Source of the DNA: Agromyces bracchium
Lineage (GTDB): Bacteria > Actinomycetota > Actinomycetes > Actinomycetales > Microbacteriaceae
NCBI RefSeq assembly: GCF_009709675.1
Contig: NZ_WMLB01000042.1
Coordinates: forward strand, 1 to 64,000
Length of the DNA stretch: 64,000 nucleotides
Direction of reading: 5' to 3'
Below the pieces are notes generated by a model, which saw only the letters and a program-made list of their open reading frames with translations, was not told the origin of the DNA and did not search any database. The position numbers and the translations under genes are program-made. Within the stretch, counting starts at the first letter, position 1. Each line of letters starts with the position of its first letter. Shown here piece after piece: positions 54,337-62,915 of this stretch.

Positions 54337-54418
54337 GGATGCCTCCTCGTGAGTGGCTTCACACATACGACCCCGCAGGGCGCTCGAATGTGACATCCGC
54401 TGGTCGGAAGCGGTACAT

Positions 54419-54474
54419 GCATGAGGATCCGGGTCAGAGGCGCTCCAGGCGCCCCGAATCCCGGATCCTCATGC
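54419..54474. repeat. Family B palindromic repeat, copy 4
   Basis: GCATGAGGATCCGGG ... CCCGGATCCTCATGC, a perfect 15-bp stem around 26 nt. It lies between the divergent cytochrome b and Hsp20 genes. Confidence 0.8.
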
Positions 54475-54541
54475 ACGAGAGCTCGGACCGGTGGGCGCGC
54501 CGCCGCCGTGATCGCCCTCGGCGAACGACGGGCCCAAAGTC

Positions 54542-54568
54542 TTAGCACTCTCGTGAGTCGAGTGCTAA
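54542..54568 (+). promoter_or_regulatory. CIRCE operator (HrcA binding site)
   Basis: TTAGCACTC (54542-54550), 9 nt, GAGTGCTAA (54560-54568): an exact match to the CIRCE consensus. HrcA binding here represses transcription and is released at high temperature. It is 58 nt upstream of the Hsp20 start. Confidence 0.97.
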
Positions 54569-54579
54569 TCTCTGAACAA

Positions 54580-54600
54580 GTTGAGCCAAGGTGACTCAAC
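54580..54600 (+). promoter_or_regulatory. HAIR-like operator (HspR binding site)
   Basis: GTTGAGC (54580-54586), 7 nt, ACTCAAC (54594-54600). This matches the HAIR consensus CTTGAGT-N7-ACTCAAG at 12 of 14 positions. It lies directly after the CIRCE element and 26 nt before the start codon. Confidence 0.85.
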
Positions 54601-54626
54601 TCCAGATCTCACGAGAGGAGACGCTC

Positions 54627-55067
54627 ATGGCAATGAGCTGGGACCCGTTCCGCGACCTCGACCGTCTCGCGGCGAGCATGATCGATTCGAGCCGGGGGCC
54701 GCGGATGATGCCGATCGACCTGCACCGCGACGGCGACCACTACGTCCTGTCCGCCGACCTGCCCGGGGTCGACCCCGGCTCGATCGACATCGACGTCGAC
54801 GGCCAGCTGATGACCATCCGCGCCGAGCGCACCCTGCGCAACGACGAGAACGTCCGCTGGCTCGTGCACGAGCGGCCGAGCGGGTCGTTCCTGCGCCAGC
54901 TCACCCTCGGCGAGGGCATCGACACCACCGGCATCAGCGCGCACTACGACAACGGCGTGCTGAGCGTGATCATCCCGGTGTCCGAGCGCGCGAAGCCGCG
55001 CAAGGTCGAGGTGCGGTCCGCGGCAGACGACGTCGTGACGCCCGAGGTCACCTCCAGCGGGAGCTGA
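54627..55067 (+). CDS. hsp20: Hsp20/alpha-crystallin family small heat-shock chaperone
   Basis: Encodes 146 aa. ATG 54627 follows GAGAGGAG. The N-terminus is MAMSWDPFRDLDRLAASM, typical of bacterial Hsp20. The alpha-crystallin domain spans about residues 28-125 (MPIDLHRDGDHYVLSADLPGVDPGSIDIDVDGQ, RTLRNDENVRWLVHERPSGSF, and YDNGVLSVIIPVSERAKPRKVEV with the A-x-x-x-n-G-V-L motif). The C-terminus lacks a clear I-x-I anchor. It holds unfolded proteins under heat stress. CIRCE and HAIR elements upstream imply dual HrcA/HspR control. Confidence 0.95.
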   Translation: MAMSWDPFRDLDRLAASMIDSSRGPRMMPIDLHRDGDHYVLSADLPGVDPGSIDIDVDGQLMTIRAERTLRNDENVRWLVHERPSGSFLRQLTLGEGIDTTGISAHYDNGVLSVIIPVSERAKPRKVEVRSAADDVVTPEVTSSGS

Positions 55068-55337
55068 CGCGGCGCGCCCGGCGGGCTTCGGCGGGTGAAC
55101 GGCATGGGCGGGGCGGATGCTGCGGCATCCGCCCCGCTGCGGCGTTCGCACGAGTTCGCCGAATCGCGGGCGAGGGGCAGCGGAGAATCGGGCGAAGCCG
55201 TACGATCGGCGTACGCGCGAGCCCGCGCCGCCGACCACCCCCGAACGCCGACCCAGCGACGCCCAGCAGTTCCGCCGAGACGACGCCCCCGATCCCCTCG
55301 GAGCACCCCGTTGAGAGCCCCCGCCGATGACGAGCCC

Positions 55338-56852
55338 ATGCCCGACTTCGGCGAGCCCGGCGACCGGCAGTCCGACGGTCGCCGCCCGGGTGAGACCCCG
55401 GCCGCCGACGACAGCGCGCTCGAGCGCGACCGCTGGGCCATGCGCGCGAGCGCGCACCCCGGGCGGCGGCCGCGCCGCCGGGCCGCGACGCTCGCGTTCG
55501 ACGCGCCCGAGCACCAGGACCCCGATCGGCGCCGGTACTTCCTGAGCTCGCTGCAGCCGAGCGGCGACTACGAGGCCGTCATCGTCGCCATCACCGACGG
55601 AGCGAGCCGCCGGTACTTCAGCTCGCGCGACGGCTCCCACTTCATCGAGGTCGACGAGCTCTCGTTCGAGCAGCGTCGCAAGAGCGGCTCGCGCTCGATG
55701 CTCGAGATCGGCGAGCACGAACTGCGCGAGCTCGAGGGCGCCCTGATCTTCGTGCGACCGCTCGACGGTCGTGACCCGATCGCCGAGGTCGCCGCCGCGA
55801 GGAAGGCGTCGCTCGAGGCGACCCGCCCGATGGCGATCGTGTCCGTCGCGCCGCCCGGGGTGGAGGCGGCCGATGCGACGACCGACGACATGGCGGGAGC
55901 GGCGCCCGAGGACGACCTCGACGCGACGCCCGAGCACGACGACGTCGCGACGCCCGAGCACGACGACGCCGCGACGCCCGGGCTGGGTGTCGACGGGACG
56001 TCGGCCGAGGCCGCGTCATCCGCGGCGCAGGGCGTCGAACCGGTCGTTCCGGCCGAATCGGGGGCGGATGCCGCGGCCGACGACCCCGCGGACGGCATCG
56101 CCCTGCTCTGGGCGGATGACCCGGCCGCACCCGTCCCCGGGGCGTCCGAACCCGGGGTGCCGGGGCCGCGTCGGTCGACCTTCGAGCCGGTTCCCCCGTG
56201 CGCTCCGGCGGATCCGGAGTCGAGCGACGTCTCCGAGGCATCCGTCGATCACGTCGTCGACCCGATCGGGCCCCCGCCCCTCCCTCTGGACCGGACCGAG
56301 TCCGTCGACCACGTGAAGCCGGATGCCGAGCCGCTGCGAGCGCCGGGACCGGAACCGCTGCCGGCGCCCGCGCCGGCCGCTCACCGTTCGACCGCACCGC
56401 TCTCACCGCTCGACGCCGTCGCGCAGGTGGCGCTCGCGAAGGGCATCGCGTTCGCCGCGCACCGCGGGCAGCTCGACAAGAGCGGCACGCCGTACATCGA
56501 CCATCCGGGCCGCATCGCCGAGCGGTTCGATCCGGTGACCGACCCGATCGCTGCGGCGGCCGCGTGGCTGCACGACGTGCTCGAGGACACCCCGCTCACC
56601 TCGCGCGAGCTGTTCGAGGCCGGCGTGCTGATCGAGATCGTCGGCGTCGTCGAGCTCCTGACCCGCCGACCCGAGGTCGCGCCCGACGAGTACTACGCGC
56701 GCATCCGGCGCCACCCGGTCGCGTTGCGCGTCAAGCTCGCCGACATCGACGACAACACCGCGCCGTGGCGGCTGCGCCGCCTGGAGTTCGCCAAGCAGCA
56801 GCGCCTCGCCGAGAAGTACCGGCACGCGCGCCGCGCGCTCGGCGCGGAGTGA
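55338..56852 (+). CDS. HD-domain protein resembling small alarmone hydrolases, with unknown N-terminal domain
   Basis: About 504 aa; ATG at 55338 is a choice by coding style and an upstream start cannot be excluded. Residues about 55-160 (RRYFLSSLQPSGDYEAVIVAITDG ... ELRELEGALIFVRPLDG) are an unrecognised globular domain. Residues 160-350 are an acidic Ala/Pro-rich linker with near-repeats (TPEHDDVATPEHDDAATPG). The C-terminal 150 residues are an HD hydrolase of RelA/SpoT type: AFAAHRGQLDKSGTPYIDHPGRIAE (about 370), AAAWLHDVLEDTPLTSRELFEAG (about 410) and ALRVKLADIDDNTAPWRL (about 463). No synthetase domain is present, so it could remove (p)ppGpp, but no substrate is shown. Confidence 0.78.
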   Translation: MPDFGEPGDRQSDGRRPGETPAADDSALERDRWAMRASAHPGRRPRRRAATLAFDAPEHQDPDRRRYFLSSLQPSGDYEAVIVAITDGASRRYFSSRDGSHFIEVDELSFEQRRKSGSRSMLEIGEHELRELEGALIFVRPLDGRDPIAEVAAARKASLEATRPMAIVSVAPPGVEAADATTDDMAGAAPEDDLDATPEHDDVATPEHDDAATPGLGVDGTSAEAASSAAQGVEPVVPAESGADAAADDPADGIALLWADDPAAPVPGASEPGVPGPRRSTFEPVPPCAPADPESSDVSEASVDHVVDPIGPPPLPLDRTESVDHVKPDAEPLRAPGPEPLPAPAPAAHRSTAPLSPLDAVAQVALAKGIAFAAHRGQLDKSGTPYIDHPGRIAERFDPVTDPIAAAAAWLHDVLEDTPLTSRELFEAGVLIEIVGVVELLTRRPEVAPDEYYARIRRHPVALRVKLADIDDNTAPWRLRRLEFAKQQRLAEKYRHARRALGAE

Positions 56853-57060
56853 TCCGGGCCCGGCCGAGTCGACGCCGGGACCTTCGACCCGCGCGGCGCG
56901 GGCCGACACGCGAGTAGCGTGTGGCCCGCGTCCGGCCGAGCCGTGAGACAAGAGCGGGAGCACCGGGTTTCAGGCGGCCTTCCCTTCGGGGCATGCGCCA
57001 AGCAGAGCACGGCTGGTCCCACCCGCCGCCGAACGCCGCTTCGCGCTGCTGCGCGCGCGG

Positions 57061-57477
57061 TCACGGGACCGAGATCTCCTCGACGGTTCGGCCCGTCGCG
57101 ATCTCGGGCAGCGTCCGGGCGATGTCCGCCTGGGCGATGATCCCCACGAGGTCGTGCCCGTCGATGACGGGCAGCCGGCGGATCTGATGGTGCTGCATCA
57201 TCTGCAGCGCCTCGCGGATGTCGTCGTCGGCGCCGACGGTCACGGGCGTGCCCTCGGCGAGGCTTCCCGCGGTCATGCGGCCCGGGTCGGCACCTTCGGC
57301 GAGGCACTTCACGACGATGTCGCGGTCGGTAAGCATGCCCTTCAGCCTCGAGTCGTTGCCGCAGATCGGCATCGACCCGATGTCGAGGTCGCGCATGATC
57401 CGCGCCGCCTCGATGAGGTTCTGGTCCTCGTTCACGCAGGTCGGGTCGGTGCTCATGATGTCGCGTGCCACGGTCAT
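57061..57477 (-). CDS. CBS-pair domain protein
   Basis: Encodes 138 aa, almost entirely two CBS motifs: TVARDIMSTDPTCVNEDQNLIEAARIMRDLDIGSMPICGNDSRLKGMLTDRDIV and MTAGSLAEGTPVTVGADDDIREALQMMQHHQIRRLPVIDGHDLVGIIAQADIA. Stand-alone CBS pairs bind adenosine nucleotides and act as energy or stress sensors (Hrp1-like). The gene is monocistronic. Confidence 0.93.
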   Translation of the reverse strand: MTVARDIMSTDPTCVNEDQNLIEAARIMRDLDIGSMPICGNDSRLKGMLTDRDIVVKCLAEGADPGRMTAGSLAEGTPVTVGADDDIREALQMMQHHQIRRLPVIDGHDLVGIIAQADIARTLPEIATGRTVEEISVP

Positions 57478-57686
57478 GTCTTCGTCCCTTCCACGATCGA
57501 CGATCGCGATCGTCCGGGCAGGCTACGCGGCGACCCGCGACGCGGCACGGGGGTTGACGATCAGGTCGCTCGCGCGCACCATGGCCGGCGCCCGCGAGTC
57601 CCGTCGAATGGCGACCAGTGCCGCCGTTTCGCGGGACTCGCGTCCAGCGGTGCGGCGCGGCGCCCCGGCGCGGCGTGAAGCGCGCG

Positions 57687-58286
57687 TCAGGCGGATGTCG
57701 CGGCATCCGCCCGATCGAAGACGAGCACGCGCAGCAGCAGTTCGAGCGAGTGCTGCACGCGGTCGTCGGGCCAGCCCTCCGGGTCCTCGACGGACTTCAC
57801 CTCGTAGCCGCGGCAGTAGAGGTAGAGGATGTCGGCGATGCGAGCGGCCTCGGCGCGGTCGGCGGCGCGGGCGCCCTCGAGGAACGAGGCGTACGTGGCA
57901 TCCGTCACCGACCGCAGCAGGTGGTACGCGCGGTCGTGGCCGGCGCGGACGTCGGCGATGACCTCGATCCAGAGGCTGCGGAACACCGATTCCTCGGGGG
58001 ACGACGTGCACATCCAGCGAGTGAGCGCCGCGAGCCGCTCGACGCCGAGGAGCCCCCCGAGCTCGTCGCGGCGCTCGTCGTCCCATCGGGAGCGGGCGAG
58101 TTCGAGCGCGTTCGCCATGAGCTCGGCGCGGCTCGGCACGAAGTGTGTGATGAACGCGGTGGACCGTCCGAGTCGCTCGGCGACCGCGCGCAGGGTCACC
58201 GCGTGCGTGCCGCGCTCCCGGGCGACGGTGACGGTGGCTCGCGCGATCTCGGCGAGGCGTTCGGCGGTGTCGACTTCGGCCGGCAA
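57687..58286 (-). CDS. TetR-family repressor
   Basis: About 199 aa from a TTG at 58286, chosen because AAGGGAG lies 6 nt upstream and the region before it does not look coding. The N-terminal HTH is ERLAEIARATVTVARERGTHAVTLRAVAERLGRSTAFITHFVPSRAELMANALELA. The C-terminal ligand domain has no close recognised match. It faces the FAD-oxidoreductase gene across a shared promoter region with a palindromic operator at 58445-58459. Confidence 0.9.
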   Translation of the reverse strand: MPAEVDTAERLAEIARATVTVARERGTHAVTLRAVAERLGRSTAFITHFVPSRAELMANALELARSRWDDERRDELGGLLGVERLAALTRWMCTSSPEESVFRSLWIEVIADVRAGHDRAYHLLRSVTDATYASFLEGARAADRAEAARIADILYLYCRGYEVKSVEDPEGWPDDRVQHSLELLLRVLVFDRADAATSA

Positions 58287-58400
58287 CGGCGGCTCCCTTC
58301 GGCCTGGGCGGATGCCGCGGGGTGCGCGGCGCACGTTGGGGTGCGGGGTCTCGGCCCGACGCCGGTACGAGCGCGGGGCGGGTGCCGCGACATCCGCTCG

Positions 58401-58459
58401 TTGACATCTCGACTGGCCCCACACTAACGTCGCTGCAGGCGTTGTCAAACACTGTTTGA
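58401..58459 (+). promoter_or_regulatory. Promoter and TetR-type operator of the FAD oxidoreductase gene
   Basis: TTGACA (58401-58406), 18 nt, TAACGT (58425-58430) forms a good promoter. TCAAACA-C-TGTTTGA (58445-58459), a perfect 15-bp palindrome, lies just after the expected transcription start. It is the likely binding site of the divergent TetR protein. Confidence 0.75.
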
Positions 58460-58476
58460 AAAAAGATGGAGGGCGC

Positions 58477-59892
58477 GTGGCCGCGAACAGCGAGGTCGTG
58501 CACGGCGGGGTCGCCGGCCGTGGAGTCGTCAACGGCGGCATCTCGTTCTGGATGCAGCAGGTCGGCGTGCCCGCCGAGCGCCCGCCGCTCCAGGGCGACC
58601 TCGAGGTCGACGTCGCGATCGTCGGCGGCGGCTACACCGGGCTGTGGACGGCGTACTACCTCAAGCGCGACCAGCCCGACCTGCGCATCGCGGTGCTCGA
58701 GCAGCGCTTCGCCGGGTTCGGCGCGTCGGGCCGCAACGGCGGATGGCTCACCAACTCGGTCACGGGCGGACGCGAGCAGTACGCGAAGGGCCATGGACGC
58801 GACGCCGCGATCGCGCAGCAGCGCGCCCTGAACGAGAGCGTCGACGAGGTGATCCGGGTCGCGGCCGCGGAGGGCATCGACGCCGGCATCCACAAGGGCG
58901 GCGAGCTCGAGGTGGCCACTGCGCCGGCTCAGCTCGCGCGCCTGCGCGCCGCGGCGGCGGCCGAGCGCGAGTGGCCCGCGACCGACGTCGAGGAACTCGA
59001 CGCGCGCGAGACCGCCGCTCGCGTGAACGTGGCCGGCGTACTCGGCGGGCTGTGGCATCCGCACTGCGCCAGAGTGCACCCCGCGAAGCTCGCGCTCGGG
59101 CTCGCCGCGACCGTCGAGCGGCTCGGCGTGAGCATCTACGAGGGCACGCGCGTCACCGAGATCGCGCCCGGCGAGGCACGTACCGAGCACGGCACCGTGC
59201 GCGCGGCGCACGTGCTCCGCGCGACCGAGGGCTTCACGCCGAACCTGCGCGGTGAACACCGCACGTGGCTTCCCATGAACTCGTCGATGATCGTGACCGA
59301 GCCGCTCGCGGCATCCGTCTGGGAGGAGATCGGCTGGAACGGCCGCGAGACCCTCGGCGACTTCGCGCACGTCTACATGTACGCCCAGCGCACCGCCGAC
59401 GACCGCATCGCGTTCGGCGGACGCGGCGTGCCCTACCGCTACGGCTCGCGCGTCGACGTGGACGGCGCGACGCAGCCGCGCACGATCGAGAGCCTCACCG
59501 AACTGCTGCGCCGGTACTTCCCGATGGCGACGGATGCCGCGATCGAGCACGCCTGGGCCGGAGTGCTCGGCGTTCCGCGCGACTGGGCCGCGACCGTGGG
59601 CCTCGATCGGGCGACCGGGCTCGGCTGGGCCGGCGGCTACGTCGGCACGGGCGTCACCGCCACGAACCTCGCCGGGCGCACGCTCCGCGACCTCGTGCTC
59701 GGCCGCGACACCGAGCTCACTCGCCTGCCGTGGGTGAACCACCGCGCCAAGCGCTGGGAGGTCGAGCCGCTCCGGTGGCTCGCCGTGCAGTCGATCTACA
59801 CCGCGTACCACGCGGCCGACCGTGCCGAATTGCGCGGGCGCCCGACGACCTCGCCCATCGCGAAGGTCGCCGGCTTCGTCGCCGGCCGCTGA
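58477..59892 (+). CDS. FAD-dependent amine/amino-acid oxidoreductase (DadA/PuuB-like)
   Basis: Encodes 471 aa from GTG 58477, after GGAGGG. The FAD-binding beta-alpha-beta VDVAIVGGGYTGLWTAYYLKRDQPDLRIAVLEQ is followed by GFGASGRNGGWL, a mid-region (VHPAKLALGLAATVERLGVSIYEG, TRVTEI) and the closing WAGGYVGTGVTATNLAGRTLRDLVLG. This arrangement is typical of gamma-glutamylputrescine oxidase (PuuB) and related amine oxidases. A cupin gene follows. Substrate is unknown; an amine or gamma-glutamyl-amine is likely by family. Confidence 0.9.
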   Translation: MAANSEVVHGGVAGRGVVNGGISFWMQQVGVPAERPPLQGDLEVDVAIVGGGYTGLWTAYYLKRDQPDLRIAVLEQRFAGFGASGRNGGWLTNSVTGGREQYAKGHGRDAAIAQQRALNESVDEVIRVAAAEGIDAGIHKGGELEVATAPAQLARLRAAAAAEREWPATDVEELDARETAARVNVAGVLGGLWHPHCARVHPAKLALGLAATVERLGVSIYEGTRVTEIAPGEARTEHGTVRAAHVLRATEGFTPNLRGEHRTWLPMNSSMIVTEPLAASVWEEIGWNGRETLGDFAHVYMYAQRTADDRIAFGGRGVPYRYGSRVDVDGATQPRTIESLTELLRRYFPMATDAAIEHAWAGVLGVPRDWAATVGLDRATGLGWAGGYVGTGVTATNLAGRTLRDLVLGRDTELTRLPWVNHRAKRWEVEPLRWLAVQSIYTAYHAADRAELRGRPTTSPIAKVAGFVAGR

Positions 59893-59946
59893 GACCTCAT
59901 CCCGCCCGCCGAACCCGCTGCCGCGCGGCGCCGCGTCGGTCAGTGC

Positions 59947-60003
59947 GCATGAGAATCCGGCGATGGGGCCGCGTGGCGGCCCCATCGCCGGATCTTCATG
60001 CGC
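59947..60003. repeat. Family B palindromic repeat, copy 5
   Basis: GCATGAGAATCCGGCGATGG ... CCATCGCCGGATCTTCATGC, a stem of about 20 bp with one mismatch. It lies in the 133-bp gap between the FAD oxidoreductase and the cupin genes and may cut readthrough between them. Confidence 0.85.
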
Positions 60004-60025
60004 GGATCCACTCAGAAGGGAACCC

Positions 60026-60445
60026 ATGTCCGAGACTCCTGAATCGAAGGACCGAACGGATGCCGCGGCATCCGCCGTGCCGGCGCCGGCGCCGACCGCC
60101 GTGCCGACCATCGCCTCGCTGCGCCCGCTCGACCGCGATCTCCCCACCCTCGCGCCCAAGCCGACCGCGCTCACCCACGGCCTCCTCGAGGCGAGCGCCT
60201 CGATCTGGGCGGCCGCCGGCCTCGACGTCGGGTACTGGGAGTGCACGCCCGGCCGCTTCACCGCGGTCCGCGACGGCTACACCGAGGTCTGCCAGCTACT
60301 CGCCGGGCGCGTCACGATCGAGGTCGACGGCGAGCCGCCCGTGACACTCGTCGCGGGCGACACCCTGGTGATGCCGAGCGGATGGCGCGGTGTGTGGGAC
60401 GTGCACGAGCACGTCCGCAAGCTGTACGTGATCGTCGACGACTGA
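60026..60445 (+). CDS. Cupin-domain protein (COG3450-like)
   Basis: Encodes 139 aa; ATG 60026 follows AGAAGGGAA. The cupin pattern is GLDVGYWECTPGRFTAVRDGYTEVCQLLAGRVTIEVDGEPPVTLVAGDTLVMPSGWRGVWDVHE, one beta-barrel with E in YTEVCQLLAG and the closing H in DVHEHVRK. COG3450 cupins often accompany FAD amine oxidases. A low-complexity ADAAASA word lies near the N-terminus. Confidence 0.88.
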   Translation: MSETPESKDRTDAAASAVPAPAPTAVPTIASLRPLDRDLPTLAPKPTALTHGLLEASASIWAAAGLDVGYWECTPGRFTAVRDGYTEVCQLLAGRVTIEVDGEPPVTLVAGDTLVMPSGWRGVWDVHEHVRKLYVIVDD

Positions 60446-60468
60446 GCGCTCCCGCTCTGCACACCGCC

Positions 60469-60526
60469 GCATGAGAATCCGCCCGATGCGCGCCTGGGCG
60501 GCGCCACCGGGCGGATTCTCATGCGC
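60469..60526. repeat. Family B palindromic repeat, copy 6
   Basis: GCATGAGAATCCGCCCGATG ... CGGGCGGATTCTCATGCG, a stem of about 15-18 bp. It lies between the converging cupin and DUF1254 genes, a position fit for a bidirectional terminator. Confidence 0.85.
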
Positions 60527-60561
60527 GACGCGACCCGCGGGTGCGACCCGCGGGCCGGCGC

Positions 60562-61500
60562 TCAGGCCGGGGCGACCTCGGGGAACGTCCACGTCCCGTC
60601 GACGACCTCGGGGCGCGGGCGGTAGAGCCGCACGATGTAGTTCCAGCCGTCCATGAGGCCGATGCGGTTCGGCCGGCCGTCGTCGGGGCCGCCGAAGTTC
60701 ACGGTCGTCGAGCCGTCGTCGTTCGGGGTCGCCGTGACGGAGTTCACGCTCACGAGGCCGTCGGTCGCCTCCATGAAGCCGTCCGCGTTGTAGACCGTCA
60801 CCGACCAGAACGCGTCGACGGGCACGTCGCGCACCGTCAACGCGTACGCGCCGACCGGCAGCTTCGGCTCGACGTTGACGTAGAACGCTTCCGACGACGG
60901 CAGGCCGCCCCAGCCGGCGGCGGTGCCGAGCAGGTGGTGCACGGGGTCGACCTCGTCGGCGCGGCCGAACGCGCGGGCGAAGCCCGAGACGCCGCGCGCG
61001 AGCGCGAGCAGCGCGTTCCGGGTCTCGGTGAACGACGTGTCGTCGTACTCGGGCAGCGGGAACGGCCCGCCATCCGGCGCGTCGAGCACGAATGCGTCCT
61101 GCAGGGCGTTGACGGCCGCGACATCCGCCTCGTCGTCTGGGTTCACGAGCAGCCGCGGCACGACCACGACCCACTGCGTGCCGAGCTCGTCGGCGTGCAG
61201 GCGGTGCTCGCCCGGCTCGCGCAGCACGACCGGGATGTAGTGGTCCTGGTTCACGACCATGACCGACAGGTAGCGGTCGCCGGCGTCGGGGATCGTGATG
61301 CTCGCGCCGTCGGAGACGTCGATCACCGCCATGCTGTACAGCGTGTCGCGGTTCTGCCGGATCACCGGCTGGTTCTCGAGCGGCGTCGGGACGCGGTTGT
61401 GCACCCACTTCCCGGTTCCGCCCGCCTGTCCGGAGAGCGCCGCGAACATGCGGTTCGTCTCGGCGCGTGCGAAGTCATCGACGTTCACGTGTTCGGCCAT
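60562..61500 (-). CDS. DUF1254/DUF1214-type protein
   Basis: Encodes 312 aa starting MAEHVNVDDFARAETNRMFAAL. Typical features are NRDTLYSMAVIDVSDGASITIPDAGDRYLSVMVVNQDHYIPVV in the N-terminal domain and YALTVRDVPVDAFWSVTVYNADGFM in the C-terminal domain. These are beta-rich proteins of unknown enzymatic role. There is no signal peptide, although many relatives are exported. It is monocistronic. Confidence 0.85.
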   Translation of the reverse strand: MAEHVNVDDFARAETNRMFAALSGQAGGTGKWVHNRVPTPLENQPVIRQNRDTLYSMAVIDVSDGASITIPDAGDRYLSVMVVNQDHYIPVVLREPGEHRLHADELGTQWVVVVPRLLVNPDDEADVAAVNALQDAFVLDAPDGGPFPLPEYDDTSFTETRNALLALARGVSGFARAFGRADEVDPVHHLLGTAAGWGGLPSSEAFYVNVEPKLPVGAYALTVRDVPVDAFWSVTVYNADGFMEATDGLVSVNSVTATPNDDGSTTVNFGGPDDGRPNRIGLMDGWNYIVRLYRPRPEVVDGTWTFPEVAPA

Positions 61501-61669
61501 CGCCTGGTTCCCCCTGATCCACTGACGGTCGGGCTCAGCCTAGGGGCGGGGCGGATGCCGCGGAAGGACCTCGGGCCCGATCCCCGTCACGGCCCGTGGT
61601 GCCCGAGCGCCCGCAGGGAGTACCGTGCGAACCAGCGGCGCATGGTCGCGCCGAGGCGGGAGCGTTGAC

Positions 61670-62878
61670 ATGGACCTCGCTGCGTCGGGTGGGAGCGGGC
61701 TCGGGCTCGCTCTGCTGCCGATCATCGCCCTCGGGGCGTCGCTCGTCGCGGCCGCGGCGGTCGGATCGCTCATCGTCGCCTGGCTCCAGAAGCCGCGCGA
61801 CACGGCGGACCCGTCGATCGTCGACCCGGAGACCGTCGGGCTGCTTCCCGTCGCGTTCGTGTCCGGTTCCACCTCCAATCGCTGGCTCGCTGCCGCCGTC
61901 GTCGAGCTCGCACTCCAGGGCGCGATCACGTTCGACGACCGCCGGTCGGCGACGACCGATCCGGACCCGCTCGAGTCGGCGCGCGGCATCCGTCTCGTCT
62001 ACTCCTCCGACCTCCCGTCGACGCGGGCGGACGCGCCGTCGGAGGTGCCGGCCGACCTCGTGATCGGCGTGTTCGAGCCAGGGAGCACCGGGACGGCGTC
62101 GGTCGTCGCGCACGGCGCCGTCGTACCGGTCGATCGCGTCGTGAAGCGCAACGCCGCGCTGCAATGGGCGACGCGTCGCCGGTTCGTTGAGGCGGCCGAG
62201 CGCTACCGCGAGCCGCGCCCGGGCGCGCGGCTCCGTCTCGCGTCCTTCGCCGGCGTCTTCGGGATCCTGCTCGGGTTCCTCGCGCAGTTCACGGGGCAGG
62301 GGGCGGATGACTCGATCGCCTGGACCGCGCTCGGCATCGCGGTCGTCTCGCTCGGCGTCCGGGCCGTGCTGCCCCGTTGGATCCCCCTGAACGCGTCCGG
62401 GCTCGAGTTGCGCTCGCGGGCGCAGCTCCTCCGCGAGAGGGTGGCGAGCGCCGACCTGCGCGATGCGTCGGTCGCCCGTGCCGAGCTGCCGTGGGCCGTG
62501 CTCTTCGGCCTGGACGAGGTCATCGCGCGGGCCGCCGAGTCGCTCGCCCGGCGCGGCGCCGAGCTCACGTGGTACGCCTCGACCGAGCCGACCACGCCCG
62601 CCAGGGTCGCGTCCGGCCTGCAGGCGGCCGCCGCGGCCCTCGTGCAGCCGATCACGGTCGGCGGCCGCGACGACGGACGCTTCGGCGTCCCGCTCATCGA
62701 CCAGTACCGGCTGAAGACCGACTTCGGCTACTTCGGCGACGGACGCGCGGGCGGCGGGATGATCTACGGCGACGCGGCCGGCGGTGGGGGCTTCGACGGC
62801 GGGGGCATGGGGGGCCTCGACTACGGCGGGTTCGACGCCGGTGGTGGGGGAGGCGACGGCGGCGGGGGTGGCCCGTAG
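61670..62878 (+). CDS. DUF2207-like membrane protein, intact paralogue
   Basis: Encodes 402 aa from ATG 61670 after GGGAG. An N-terminal helix (GLALLPIIALGASLVAAAAVGSLIVAW) is followed by a winged-helix-like domain (VDPETVGLLPVAFVSGSTSNRWLAAAVVELALQGAITFDD). Two further helices lie at about 190-235, then SGLELRSRAQLLRERVA, LPWAVLFGLDEVIARAAESLA and a C-terminal tail of Gly-rich repeats (GGGGFDGGGMGGLDYGGFDAGGGGG), the usual end of DUF2207 proteins. It is the functional relative of the two broken copies at 32.4-34.6 kb. Function is unknown, possibly cell-envelope related. Confidence 0.75.
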   Translation: MDLAASGGSGLGLALLPIIALGASLVAAAAVGSLIVAWLQKPRDTADPSIVDPETVGLLPVAFVSGSTSNRWLAAAVVELALQGAITFDDRRSATTDPDPLESARGIRLVYSSDLPSTRADAPSEVPADLVIGVFEPGSTGTASVVAHGAVVPVDRVVKRNAALQWATRRRFVEAAERYREPRPGARLRLASFAGVFGILLGFLAQFTGQGADDSIAWTALGIAVVSLGVRAVLPRWIPLNASGLELRSRAQLLRERVASADLRDASVARAELPWAVLFGLDEVIARAAESLARRGAELTWYASTEPTTPARVASGLQAAAAALVQPITVGGRDDGRFGVPLIDQYRLKTDFGYFGDGRAGGGMIYGDAAGGGGFDGGGMGGLDYGGFDAGGGGGDGGGGGP

Positions 62879-62915
62879 GGCGCGGCCGGTCGCCCTGCAA
62901 CGGTCGCGCTCGTGA

